Of a stretch of 64,000 bases of DNA, positions 37,106 through 45,904 are shown in pieces. Position numbers and translations under genes: made by a program. The notes beneath the pieces were generated by a model. That model saw only the letters and a program-made list of their open reading frames with translations. It was not told the origin of the DNA and made no database searches. Positions within the stretch are counted from its first letter, which is position 1. Every line of letters starts with the position of its first letter. Source of the stretch: Psychrobacter sp. M13. Its GTDB lineage: Bacteria; Pseudomonadota; Gammaproteobacteria; Pseudomonadales; Moraxellaceae. The DNA is taken from contig NZ_CP132194.1 in the NCBI RefSeq assembly GCF_030718935.1, positions 992,001-1,056,000 of the forward strand, read 5' to 3'.

Positions 37106-40100
37106 ATGATGGATAAAAAAATAAAGTATTTGGATAGTACAACTCAAACTCTTAAGGATGAAGAGTTATTAGGCAATACAGTTTTAAGACAATGGGAGGT
37201 GATTGTTGAGCTAATTGATCAGACTAAAAGTTTAAACCTAGATAAGCCTATTCTTCTTGAAAAAACAGAAAGCGATATGGGTCAAGTAACCTCTGAGAAT
37301 TTTCGTAAACGTATGAGCATGCTCAATCAAGAGTTCAGTGATAATAATCTAGGTATTGAAATCAAGAATAGTAAAAGTAGTGTGGTAATAGCTATTGATG
37401 AAGAAAAACTGAATGACAATCTCAATCAGCAGACAGCAGAATTTATTAAGCAAAGTAATGCTCATAATAAGTTAGACGGTGATAAGTTAGTATCGCCAAA
37501 GGCAAGTGCAAAGCCTACAGAAAGTAAAAGACAGGTGTTATTTAGCTATTCGTGGGAACCAAACAAAGAAGAGCTTAACGCTCAAAGACAGTTCGCCACC
37601 ATGTTAGAAGATAGTCTTAAAAATCCACCTGCTAAATTTCAGAATAGTCCTAGAGTATCGCTCTTCACTGACTATAAAGACTTCGAGCTAGGTGAGGATC
37701 AAACTGAACAACAAGATGCAATGTGCCAAGAAACGCCTATGGCAGTTATCTGTTATACGCATAAGTATTTACACTCTACAGCTTGTAAGCGTGAAATAGA
37801 TTACTATTTAACAGAAGATGGCAATAACCTTCCCAATCGTCGTGCCTTAGTTCTTCCGTTCGATTGTAGCCATGGAGAAATGGATGCTAGATATCAAAAA
37901 AATCTAGCGATGATCCCACCTACTGATTTTATTAACGGCTTAGACTTTTTTACTAGTGCATCACCTGCTAATAAAAAGACGCTAGTAGGCCAGTTGGTTG
38001 AAAATATATACAATTGGTTTAATAAAAATCCAACCCCACCTAAATTTGATAAACACTATGATGTCAAAAATACATTGCGAGATACAGGTAATAGCATAGA
38101 CTTAGCCTTTCAAAGTCCAGAATATTTGAAAGGCAATACTCAACAACATCAATATGAAGGAGCTATTGATATTGTTGATCTCATGTATAACTGGTCTACA
38201 GATACTGCAAATATGGAGACTCGTCTATTCTATTTATTAGGTGATTTTGGCTCTGGTAAATCAACCAGTTGTCAGATGTTAACTAAAAAACTAATGGATA
38301 ATTATAACGATAAGATAGCGAAAAACGATATTTATGACAGTCCGCCTGTCCTGCCTATCTATTTAGATTTAAAAAAGCTCCTTAACGCTTTTAGTAATCA
38401 GAGAGATATTGCTATTCAACCTATCAATTCACTGCTTGAAACTATGCTTAGTAGCACTGGGGTTACTAAAAAAGTATCGGGAGATAGTATTATTCAGTTT
38501 ATTAATGAATACCCTTGTTTATTGATATTTGATGGTTTTGACGAGGTAGGCCAAAAACTGAATGCTCAGCAGCAAACTGGCTTATTGAATAAACTATTAG
38601 AAATATTTCCTAAAAGTGTCTATCAGCAAGATTTAAATCGTTTAAACCAAGACAACAGTCAGAAAATATCGTCCGCTGTGCCAATTAATTCACGTATTTT
38701 GATCAGCTGTCGAACACATTTTTTCAAAAACTATGCGGAGCAAGATGCATTTCACCAGCTTTATTATCGTCATGAAGCAGGTGTCAGCGCAGGTGAAATA
38801 AAAAACTACCAAATTTATTACCTATTACCCTTTACGAAAGAACAAATTCAAAGCTATCTTGTTAATTGGCTTGGGAAGACAGATGCAGAAAAGGCGTTAA
38901 AATTTATAAACAATGTTCATGATTTATCAGGACTGTCCGAGCGTCCGCTTATGCTGAACCTTATTCGGGATTTATTACCTGAGCTACAAAAAGAATTTAA
39001 AAACAATCCTCATATTAATGCGTCAACACTTTATAAGCTTTTATTTGATAAAGTTGGCTACCGCGATAATGAGAAGCATTTAATACCTTTAGATGAAAAA
39101 CGAAAACTATTAGGACGGTTCGCTTTGTATTTGTGGCAACAAGGTATTACAACCCTACATGTAGATGCTTTAGATAACTGGATGTTAGATAATCGAAATG
39201 ATTATCCGCAATTAAATATTAAACTCAACTCTGGTCAGTATGACCCAGAAGTAATACTACAAGACTTACACAACGCCAGTTTGTTAGTAAGAGACAATGA
39301 CGATGAATATCGTTTTGCGCACACTTCATTTTTTGAGTTTTTTGTCGCTGTAGGTATATTCGATAGTGTCATTCATTGTAATAATACTGAGCAAGGATTT
39401 GATTTGATTTTTAATAGAGATAATCTTGGTAAAGAGATTGTTCAGTTTCTTATAGATTGGCGTTTAACAATTCGAGAAAGTGAAAAAGATAAGTTTGATC
39501 AACGTTGGCAACAGCTTCAGCAAGTAGACAGTGATGTTAATAGTCGACAGATAGCATTTGGTATATGGTATTTTGCTTATAGCGAAAATCAAGAATTTAC
39601 AGTGTTAGATAAACCGAACTGGCAAGGATTAAAGTTAGTTAATATTAAGTTAGATAAACAGTTAGAAAATAACATTTTAGACTTAAGTGAAATTAATTTA
39701 TCTGATGCTAGTATTGAAGAGTGTAGTTTTAGTTTTACTGACTTGTCTAAAATGAATCTAACTGATACTTATTTTAGACAAAATAAATTTGACGTATGTA
39801 AGGTTGAAGACTGGACAGATGAAACAACTCTTTTCCATGAAAACAGATTCAATAATTGTTTAACTCCAAACATATGGCAAAGTTATAGCTTACTGCACTC
39901 AAATCTAGTTACTCCTTCTAATGGAAGTAAGATATTAAATAACTCTTTTATTTTACAACAACTTATACATGAAAAATCAAGTGGAAACTTAGCTTGCCTT
40001 CATCCTGATGGTATACAGATAATACTAGGGGGTGAGGGAGGAGCAAGTCTCTGGCAAATAACCGACGAAAATAACATCATCTGTTTACATCGTTTTCTTG

Positions 40101-42160
40101 AAGAAGTTGTTACGAGCTGCGAATTCAGTCCTAATGGCTCTCAACTAGTGACTGCAGGTCATAGAGGAGCAAGTCTCTGGCAAATAACCGACGATAATAA
40201 CATCAGCCGTTTATACCATTTTCTTGAAGAAGAAGTTATTACGAGCTGCAAATTTAGTCCTGATGGCTCTCAATTAGTAACTGCAGGTCATAGCGGTGTA
40301 GCTCTATGGCAAATAACTGACGATAACGTCATCTGTTTACAGCATTTTCTTGAAGAGGTTGTTTCGAGCTGCGAATTCAGTCCTGATGGCTCTCAAATAA
40401 TAACTGCAGGTCATAGAGGAGGAAGTCTCTGGCAAATAACCAATGATAACGTCATCTGTTTACAGCATTTTCTTGAAGAAGTTATTGCGAGCTGTAAATT
40501 TAGTCCTGATGGCTCTCAATTAGTAACTGTAGGTCATAGCGGCTCCATTCTATGGCAAATAACCGACGATAGTATCAGCTGCTTGCATAAATTTTCTGAT
40601 GAGAGATTAACTAGAAGCTGTCAATTCAGTCCTAATGGCTCTCAACTAGTAACTGCAGGTCATGGCGGAGCCAGTCTTTGGGAAATAACCGACGATAATA
40701 TCAGCTGCTTGCATAAATTTTCTGATGAATTTTTTATCAGAAGCTGCAAATTTAATCCTGACGGTTCTCAAATAATAACTGCAGGTCATAGCGGTGCTAT
40801 TCTATGGCAAATAACCGACGATAATATCAGCTGCCTGCATAAATTTTCTGATGAATATGGTATTGAAAACTGCGATTTTGGTTGTGATGGTTTATGTATA
40901 ACACTAGGATCTCATAGAGGAGCAAGTCTCTGGCAAATAACTGACGACAATAATATCATCTGTTTACATAAATTCTCTGACGAACAACCTATTACGAGCT
41001 GCAAATTTAGTCCTGATGGCTCTAAACTAGTAACAGCAGGTCTTAACGGTGTAGCTCTATGGCAAATAACCGACGATAATATCAGCTGCTTGCATAAATT
41101 TTCTGATGAATTCTTTATCAGAAGTTGCGAATTTAGTCCTGATGGCTCTCAACTAGTGATAGGAGGTCATAGCAGCGTAATTCTCTGGCAAATAGTCGAA
41201 AATGATATCATCTGTTTACATAAACTTTCTGATGAATATGGTACTGAAACTTGTCAATTTAGTCCTGATGGCTCTCAACTAGTGATAGGAGGATATCGAG
41301 GTGCAAGTCTTTGGCAAATAACCAACCATAATAACATCAGCCGTTTACGTCATTTTCTTGAAGAAGAAGTTATTACGAGCTGCAAATTTAGTCCTGATGG
41401 CTCTCAACTAGTAACAGCAGGTCATAACGGTGTAGCTCTATGGCAAATAACCGACGATAATATCAGCTGCTTGCATAAATTTTCTGATGAAGAAAATGTT
41501 GCGAGCTGTCAATTTAGTCCTGATGGCTCTCAACTAGTAACTGCAGGTCATAGCGGTGTAGCTCTATGGCAAATAACCGACGATAATATCAGCTGCTTGC
41601 ATAAATTCTCTGATGAAGAAAATGTTACGAGCTGTCAATTTAGTCCTGATGGCTCTCAACTAGTAACTGCAGGCTATAGCGGTGTAATTCTATGGCAAAT
41701 AACCGACGATAATAACATCAGCCGTTTACGCCATTTTCTTGAAGAAGAAGTTATTACGAGCTGCAATTTTAGTCTTGATGGCTCTCAAATAATAACTGCA
41801 GGTCATAGCGGTGTAATTCTATGGCAAATAACCGACGATATTATATGTTTAAATCAGATTGATAAGAGTTTAAGGGTTTTTGATATCGACCGAAGTTCAG
41901 CTAGTAATAGCATTGCTATTACTAGCTTTGACCGCACTTACCTATATTCCTTGAAGGATAATAAGATATTTAAAATAGGTGTTCTACAATTCTTCGACGA
42001 TGCTACTATTAGTTATACGGATGATAGTTTTACAAATGTTTCTTCAATACAAGGTAAAGCTTGGAAGTATTTATATAATAAAGTCACGACTTCAGATAAT
42101 ACTATACAGATATTAGCACCTGATACTCATCCAGATTGGGACAAAGCGTATCATGAATAG
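37106..42160 (+). CDS. TIR-NACHT-WD40-like NLR protein (putative immune sensor)
   Basis: The ATG at 37106 has GAAGG ten bases upstream; 37085 is an alternative. About 1,684 residues, by far the largest gene. Order (from 37106): an unrecognised N-terminal domain (1-110) with a winged-helix-like ENFRKRMSMLNQEF; a TIR-like domain (about 143-307) with FSYSW, ELGEDQ and YLHSTACKREIDYY, in which E230 fits the TIR catalytic glutamate; a NACHT NTPase with Walker A GDFGSGKST (379-387), Walker B LLIFDGFDE (about 472-480) and ILISCRTHFF; a helical region to about 790; a short pentapeptide-like stretch (840-885); then about 15 WD40-like repeats. No signal or membrane segment. The architecture matches STAND/NLR immune proteins: repeats sense, NACHT oligomerises, TIR likely degrades NAD+. 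It stands alone between dinB and dcyD with no mobile genes. Function inferred. Confidence 0.85.
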   Translation: MMDKKIKYLDSTTQTLKDEELLGNTVLRQWEVIVELIDQTKSLNLDKPILLEKTESDMGQVTSENFRKRMSMLNQEFSDNNLGIEIKNSKSSVVIAIDEEKLNDNLNQQTAEFIKQSNAHNKLDGDKLVSPKASAKPTESKRQVLFSYSWEPNKEELNAQRQFATMLEDSLKNPPAKFQNSPRVSLFTDYKDFELGEDQTEQQDAMCQETPMAVICYTHKYLHSTACKREIDYYLTEDGNNLPNRRALVLPFDCSHGEMDARYQKNLAMIPPTDFINGLDFFTSASPANKKTLVGQLVENIYNWFNKNPTPPKFDKHYDVKNTLRDTGNSIDLAFQSPEYLKGNTQQHQYEGAIDIVDLMYNWSTDTANMETRLFYLLGDFGSGKSTSCQMLTKKLMDNYNDKIAKNDIYDSPPVLPIYLDLKKLLNAFSNQRDIAIQPINSLLETMLSSTGVTKKVSGDSIIQFINEYPCLLIFDGFDEVGQKLNAQQQTGLLNKLLEIFPKSVYQQDLNRLNQDNSQKISSAVPINSRILISCRTHFFKNYAEQDAFHQLYYRHEAGVSAGEIKNYQIYYLLPFTKEQIQSYLVNWLGKTDAEKALKFINNVHDLSGLSERPLMLNLIRDLLPELQKEFKNNPHINASTLYKLLFDKVGYRDNEKHLIPLDEKRKLLGRFALYLWQQGITTLHVDALDNWMLDNRNDYPQLNIKLNSGQYDPEVILQDLHNASLLVRDNDDEYRFAHTSFFEFFVAVGIFDSVIHCNNTEQGFDLIFNRDNLGKEIVQFLIDWRLTIRESEKDKFDQRWQQLQQVDSDVNSRQIAFGIWYFAYSENQEFTVLDKPNWQGLKLVNIKLDKQLENNILDLSEINLSDASIEECSFSFTDLSKMNLTDTYFRQNKFDVCKVEDWTDETTLFHENRFNNCLTPNIWQSYSLLHSNLVTPSNGSKILNNSFILQQLIHEKSSGNLACLHPDGIQIILGGEGGASLWQITDENNIICLHRFLEEVVTSCEFSPNGSQLVTAGHRGASLWQITDDNNISRLYHFLEEEVITSCKFSPDGSQLVTAGHSGVALWQITDDNVICLQHFLEEVVSSCEFSPDGSQIITAGHRGGSLWQITNDNVICLQHFLEEVIASCKFSPDGSQLVTVGHSGSILWQITDDSISCLHKFSDERLTRSCQFSPNGSQLVTAGHGGASLWEITDDNISCLHKFSDEFFIRSCKFNPDGSQIITAGHSGAILWQITDDNISCLHKFSDEYGIENCDFGCDGLCITLGSHRGASLWQITDDNNIICLHKFSDEQPITSCKFSPDGSKLVTAGLNGVALWQITDDNISCLHKFSDEFFIRSCEFSPDGSQLVIGGHSSVILWQIVENDIICLHKLSDEYGTETCQFSPDGSQLVIGGYRGASLWQITNHNNISRLRHFLEEEVITSCKFSPDGSQLVTAGHNGVALWQITDDNISCLHKFSDEENVASCQFSPDGSQLVTAGHSGVALWQITDDNISCLHKFSDEENVTSCQFSPDGSQLVTAGYSGVILWQITDDNNISRLRHFLEEEVITSCNFSLDGSQIITAGHSGVILWQITDDIICLNQIDKSLRVFDIDRSSASNSIAITSFDRTYLYSLKDNKIFKIGVLQFFDDATISYTDDSFTNVSSIQGKAWKYLYNKVTTSDNTIQILAPDTHPDWDKAYHE
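40118..41884 (+). repeat. 14 nearly identical ~126-bp WD40-like coding repeats
   Basis: Each unit encodes about 42 residues of the type CxFSPDGSQLVTAGH, SGVALWQIT, and a DDNISCLHKFSDE or NISRLRHFLEEEVITS tail. A more divergent unit precedes the array and one decayed unit follows. Adjacent units such as those starting near 41381 and 41507 differ at only a handful of bases. Two alternative tail types are mixed in mosaic order, which points to recombination or gene conversion between units. Fourteen blades would build two seven-bladed propellers. Each unit has an invariant framework and variable positions after GH and within the tail. Confidence 0.88.
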
Positions 42161-42231
42161 TATTATGAAAGTCTATTAATTACTTATCTAAGTATTGCAT
42201 GATCGCTGTTAATATTTTTACGAAAACTTAA

Positions 42232-42275
42232 TAGCTAACTGAAATTTTTAGTCAGCTAAAAATCTCAGTTAGCTA
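42232..42275. terminator. Long hairpin between the NLR gene and dcyD
   Basis: Two 20-nt arms (42232-42251 and 42256-42275) pair with a single mismatch around a 4-nt loop. The two flanking genes converge on it, so it is a likely bidirectional terminator, although the following T-runs are modest. Confidence 0.65.
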
Positions 42276-42299
42276 ACTAAAAATAATCAATCAACACTC

Positions 42300-43289
42300 C
42301 TACCCAACATCCAAATCCCCAGCGTAAGCAAATAGGGCAGGCGCGCCGCCTGTATGCCAAAACAACACGCTATCGCTTTGCTTAATTTGACCCGTACGTA
42401 TCATATCTATCAGTCCGCCCATCGCGCGTCCTGTATAGACAGGATCTAACAATATACCCTCAGTCTGCGCGGTCATCTCGATAGCTTCATTCTCTAAAGC
42501 GCCAACCACACCGTAACCATCGCCAACGTAATCAGCATTTAGTATCAAATCGCTAGCTGAAAACTCATGATGAGTGTCAAGCAGTTTTGCCGTACTATTA
42601 GCCAAGGCAACGATATGCTGATCAAAAGATACGTTATCCATCTCACCCTTGTCGATATTGATACCAATGATTTGATAGCCTGTACCCAATATCTTATTGC
42701 CAAGCATCATACCTGCTTGGGTCGCGCCGGAGCTGGAGGCAAAGACGATATGTGTCAATGAGATATCCATACTTAGGCGCTGCGATTCAAGCTCTTTAAA
42801 TGCCTCTACAAAAGCGATAGCGCCCAGCTCATTTGAGCCGCCATAAGGAATGACGTAGGGCTTTTTGCCGTCAGCTTTTAGTTGCTTAACCAAAGCAGGA
42901 ATATCCTCACCCTTGCGATTATCTCCTGACCAGTGTATATGACAGCCAAATATCTTATCCAATAGCAAATTGCCTTGGACTTGCTCAGGCTCTGAGCCGC
43001 CTAAAACCAGATGACACTCAAGGCCTAAACGTGCAGCAGCGCCGGCGGTTTGCCGGCAGTGATTGGACTGAATAGCGCCTGCGGTAATCACCGTATCAGC
43101 GCCTTGAGCTAACGCGTCACCCATGATGTACTCAAGCTTACGGGTCTTGTTGCCACCGAGTGCCAAACCCGTCTGGTCATCTCTTTTCATATATATTTGT
43201 GGCCCGCCGAGCGCTTTACTCAGTCGAGTCAACGCAATCAGCGGTGTTGGAAAAAACCCTAGTGATTGTCTTGGCAGATCTTTATTCAT
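42300..43289 (-). CDS. dcyD: D-cysteine desulfhydrase / ACC deaminase family PLP enzyme
   Basis: The frame starts at 43367, but the ATG at 43289 with AAGAG upstream gives 329 residues and an N-terminus matching the family (LPRQSLGFFPTPLIALTRLS). The PLP lysine lies within GGNKTRKLEY, followed by SNHCRQTAGAAA. The C-terminal VLFWHTGGAPALFAY is typical. Members degrade D-cysteine to pyruvate, ammonia and H2S or deaminate 1-aminocyclopropane carboxylate. I favour D-cysteine desulfhydrase but cannot exclude ACC deaminase. Confidence 0.85.
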   Translation of the reverse strand: MNKDLPRQSLGFFPTPLIALTRLSKALGGPQIYMKRDDQTGLALGGNKTRKLEYIMGDALAQGADTVITAGAIQSNHCRQTAGAAARLGLECHLVLGGSEPEQVQGNLLLDKIFGCHIHWSGDNRKGEDIPALVKQLKADGKKPYVIPYGGSNELGAIAFVEAFKELESQRLSMDISLTHIVFASSSGATQAGMMLGNKILGTGYQIIGINIDKGEMDNVSFDQHIVALANSTAKLLDTHHEFSASDLILNADYVGDGYGVVGALENEAIEMTAQTEGILLDPVYTGRAMGGLIDMIRTGQIKQSDSVLFWHTGGAPALFAYAGDLDVG

Positions 43290-43408
43290 AAATTGCTCTT
43301 TGTAGTCTTCAATTTTTATTTTGATACAGTCAATCAAACTTAAAAGTGGCATAAGGCCAGCGCGCAAGTACTACAGCAGTAGGCTTTGCGAGTCTAACGC
43401 TGTCACAC

Positions 43409-43431
43409 TTTAAGAGTGGTTCGACTATAGT
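43409..43431. repeat. Short interspersed motif, copy 2
   Basis: A 23-bp stretch ending TTCGACTATAGT matches 26374-26395 apart from one extra base and two changes. It lies upstream of dcyD, with its 3' end pointing away from that gene. Confidence 0.4.
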
Positions 43432-43514
43432 ACGGCTGTTGTATATCTTAATAGGACACTATAATTATACTCTGATGGCACTCATCCAATACTAAAAGTC
43501 ATCGCATTTATACT

Positions 43515-43686
43515 AGGGCATGTCCTCAATCTGAACCTTGACCGTTAAATGGGCTAAAAACGGCTAAATCTCTGCCAAACGGCGTCAAGTTGCTTGTTAA
43601 TATCTCGATATTATCGGTACGACTTTGCTTGTTTGACTGCTATTTATCTCGTTTTTATCTCCATTTTCAAAATGAGGACACGTCCT
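43515..43686. mobile_element. MITE-like 172-bp element, copy 2
   Basis: Same length and internal plan as the element at 2594-2765. Its ends are better preserved: 17 of 21 terminal bases match when inverted, with GTCCTCA common to both ends. The interior has no open frame of note. Flanking bases show no convincing target duplication. Confidence 0.7.
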
Positions 43687-43905
43687 AAGACATTATGATT
43701 TTATTGTTAATTATCTGCTGCTGTTTATTTTAGATTTGTTAAAACTTTTAATTTCAGGCAAAATTAGCGCAGTATTTTATCGGCAGTATTTTTGATACGT
43801 GTGATAGATCATTAAAAAAGCAAGTCATGCTGTCAGAATAACTGCCTATTACCCTTTATACATTATACTTAATCACCCTCAAATCATCGACACATAAGGC
43901 TTTTC

Positions 43906-45093
43906 ATGATTACCCCAACCGATGTATTGTTTATCCTACTTGGCGCTATTATGATTTTGGCGATGCACGCAGGCTTTGCTTTTTTAGAAGTGGGTACAGT
44001 ACGCGAAAAAAACCAAGTCAATGCATTAAGCAAAATTTTGGGTGATTTTGCCATATCAACGATGGCCTATTTTTTTATTGGCTACTATATCGCTTATGAC
44101 GTGAGCTTTTTTGTCAGTGCCAGCGAATTAGTCGAGTTCAATGGCTATGAGCTAGTCAAGTTCTTCTTTTTGCTGACCTTTGCAGCAGCGATTCCCGCTA
44201 TCATCTCAGGTGGTATCGCTGAGCGTGCCAAGCTTTGGCCACAATTTATCGCCACTTTTGTCATTGTCGCCATAGTTTATCCGACCTTTGAGGGCATCAT
44301 TTGGAATGGCAACTTTGGTTTTCAGGACTGGCTTGAGACTAGCTTTGGTGCGCCTTTTCATGATTTTGCAGGGTCAGTCGTTGTCCATGGTATGGGTGGC
44401 TGGATTGCGCTGAGCGCTGTACTACTCCTAGGTGCACGGCGCGGACGCTATAAGGATGGTCGTATCAATGCCCATCCGCCATCATCGATTCCTTTTTTGG
44501 CACTGGGTTCTTGGATACTGATCGTTGGCTGGTTTGGCTTCAATGTCATGAGCGCACAGCGTATTGAGGGTATCTCAGGCCTAGTCGCGCTCAATTCACT
44601 AATGGCAATGGCAGGTGGCACGCTAGCTGCGACTGTCATAGGTAAGAACGATCCAGGGTTTATGCATAATGGGGCGCTGGCAGGTCTAGTGGCAATCTGT
44701 GCTGGCTCCGATATCGTACATCCACTTGGGGCGCTGGCTATCGGTGCGGTATCAGGCGCGATATTCGTCTATATGTTTACGATTACGCAAAACAAACTTA
44801 AAATTGACGATGTCCTTGGTGTTTGGCCTTTGCATGGTATCTGCGGAATTTGGGGCGGTATCTCAGCTGGCATTTTCGGTAGCGTCGCACTTGGCGGCCT
44901 TGGCGGCGTTAGTTTTATCTCGCAAATCATAGGTAGTGTCGCAGGTATGCTCTTTGCGACCATTGGTGGGTTGATCGTTTATGGGATTTTAAAGCACTCA
45001 ATCGGCATTCGCTTAAGTGAAGAAGAAGAGTTCGATGGTGCCGATTTATCTATTCATAAAGTATCAGCGACTTATAGTAAGAACGGGTTTTAG
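43906..45093 (+). CDS. amt: Ammonium transporter (Amt family)
   Basis: 395 residues with 11 expected membrane helices. The first helix has MHAGFAFLEVGTVREKN. The twin pore histidines are in FAGSVVVHGMGGW and VWPLHGICGIWGG. No signal peptide extension as in E. coli AmtB, and a short cytoplasmic tail (SEEEEFDGADLSIHKVS) typical of GlnK-regulated channels. It conducts ammonium across the inner membrane. No glnK is adjacent, unlike the common glnK-amtB pair. Confidence 0.93.
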   Translation: MITPTDVLFILLGAIMILAMHAGFAFLEVGTVREKNQVNALSKILGDFAISTMAYFFIGYYIAYDVSFFVSASELVEFNGYELVKFFFLLTFAAAIPAIISGGIAERAKLWPQFIATFVIVAIVYPTFEGIIWNGNFGFQDWLETSFGAPFHDFAGSVVVHGMGGWIALSAVLLLGARRGRYKDGRINAHPPSSIPFLALGSWILIVGWFGFNVMSAQRIEGISGLVALNSLMAMAGGTLAATVIGKNDPGFMHNGALAGLVAICAGSDIVHPLGALAIGAVSGAIFVYMFTITQNKLKIDDVLGVWPLHGICGIWGGISAGIFGSVALGGLGGVSFISQIIGSVAGMLFATIGGLIVYGILKHSIGIRLSEEEEFDGADLSIHKVSATYSKNGF

Positions 45094-45116
45094 ATCGTTA
45101 AGCGTTTTAGAGACTT

Positions 45117-45154
45117 AGCTAGATATAGATGCAAATCTATATTTAGCTTTTTTT
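45117..45154 (+). terminator. Terminator after amt
   Basis: A 14-bp stem (arms 45117-45130 and 45135-45148, one G-T pair) with a GCAA tetraloop is followed by a T-run. Confidence 0.9.
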
Positions 45155-45213
45155 ATTTTAATTGAGGGTTCTTAAAAACTTTTATCACGACGCTTTGCTA
45201 GTTTAGCAGACAC

Positions 45214-45244
45214 AAAAAAACCCCAAACAATCTAATGTTTGAGG
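45214..45244 (-). terminator. Terminator after the tRNA pair
   Basis: On the minus strand CCTCAAACA and TGTTTGGGG form a 9-bp stem (one G-T pair) followed by seven T residues, 43 bases beyond tRNA-Asp. Confidence 0.85.
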
Positions 45245-45286
45245 CGAAACTTACTTAAACTTAAGAGTTTAAATTCGTTTTAAATA

Positions 45287-45363
45287 TGGCGCAGCGGACG
45301 GGACTCGAACCCGCGACCCCCGGCGTGACAGGCCGGTATTCTAACCAACTGAACTACCGCTGC
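45287..45363 (-). tRNA. tRNA-Asp (GTC)
   Basis: 77 nt including an encoded CCA. The minus strand starts GCAGCGGTAGTTCAGTTGG and the acceptor stem GCAGCGG pairs with CCGCTGC. The anticodon loop CTGTCAC gives anticodon GTC (Asp). GGTTCGAGTCC forms the T-loop. It is 48 bp downstream of tRNA-Val on the same transcript. Confidence 0.97.
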
Positions 45364-45411
45364 TAAGGTCGTACTAGCTTTTGTCTGATTAAAGACCCAC
45401 TTGCTAATAAG

Positions 45412-45487
45412 TGGTGGGTGATGACGGATTCGAACCGCCGACATTCTGCGTGTAAGGCAGACGCTCTACCAACTGAGCTAATCACCC
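45412..45487 (-). tRNA. tRNA-Val (TAC)
   Basis: 76 nt with encoded CCA. The minus strand begins GGGTGATTAGCTCAGTTGG, and the acceptor stem GGGTGAT pairs with ATCACCC. The anticodon loop CTTACAC gives TAC (Val). GGTTCGAATCC is the T-loop. First tRNA behind the promoter at 45682-45709. Confidence 0.97.
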
Positions 45488-45681
45488 TGATAAGCGTCAA
45501 GAAAACGTTCGGGGAACGTTTTTAGCTTCGCAAGAGAATTTTCCTTAAAGGGAAAATTCTGGAACTATAAGAACCATACTGTTCTTCCAATCCCTTAAAA
45601 GTCATAACGTTTAAAGTTGTCACCCTCTAAACTAACTTCTAACAACTCAAAGCTCAATAAAGCCCCTTGCTGTGGGTGTGT
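45488..45681 (-). ncRNA. Structured leader of the tRNA operon, candidate small RNA
   Basis: Transcription from the strong promoter at 45682-45709 would make about 190 nt before tRNA-Val. This stretch has three consecutive hairpins: a 6-bp stem (45569-45586), a perfect 10-bp stem (45535-45560), and a perfect 9-bp stem with a GGG/CCC loop (45502-45522). The last is followed on the minus strand by TTTTCTT, a weak terminator. No protein frame is apparent. It could be a processed leader or an independent small RNA. Confidence 0.4.
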
Positions 45682-45709
45682 ATTATATACATCTGATTGC
45701 GCCTGTCAA
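45682..45709 (-). promoter_or_regulatory. Consensus sigma-70 promoter of the tRNA operon
   Basis: On the minus strand TTGACA (45709-45704) and TATAAT (45687-45682) are both perfect and 16 bp apart. It fits a strong stable-RNA promoter. Confidence 0.8.
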
Positions 45710-45904
45710 ATATTATTTCATCTATTACTAAAATATTTTGCGTTATGCTTTATAAAATGACTGCAAGGACTAGCTATTGGCTGTGCAGTCGCCTATTGTG
45801 CCGATGCCAAAAGCTATTATACTACTTACTTTGTACAACTATTATTCTAAAACTATTATCTTAAACAACGAAAGAATACCTAAAAAATTATCGTATTAGA
45901 TAAA

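Larger units (their letters stand above)
43290..43905. other. Intergenic region between dcyD and amt
   Basis: This 616-bp divergent gap carries the short interspersed motif (43409-43431), the second 172-bp MITE-like element (43515-43686) and an A+T-rich stretch before amt. I see no sigma-54 promoter of the TGGCAC-N5-TTGCA type ahead of amt. Confidence 0.5.

Noticed and set aside
40118..41884. Regular repeats considered as a CRISPR array
   Set aside because: The ~126-bp period lies in one open frame encoding WD40-like units, without unique spacers between short repeats.
37011..42275. The NLR locus as part of a prophage or integrated element
   Set aside because: No integrase, phage gene, tRNA or direct-repeat attachment site flanks it; both neighbours are intact chromosomal genes.
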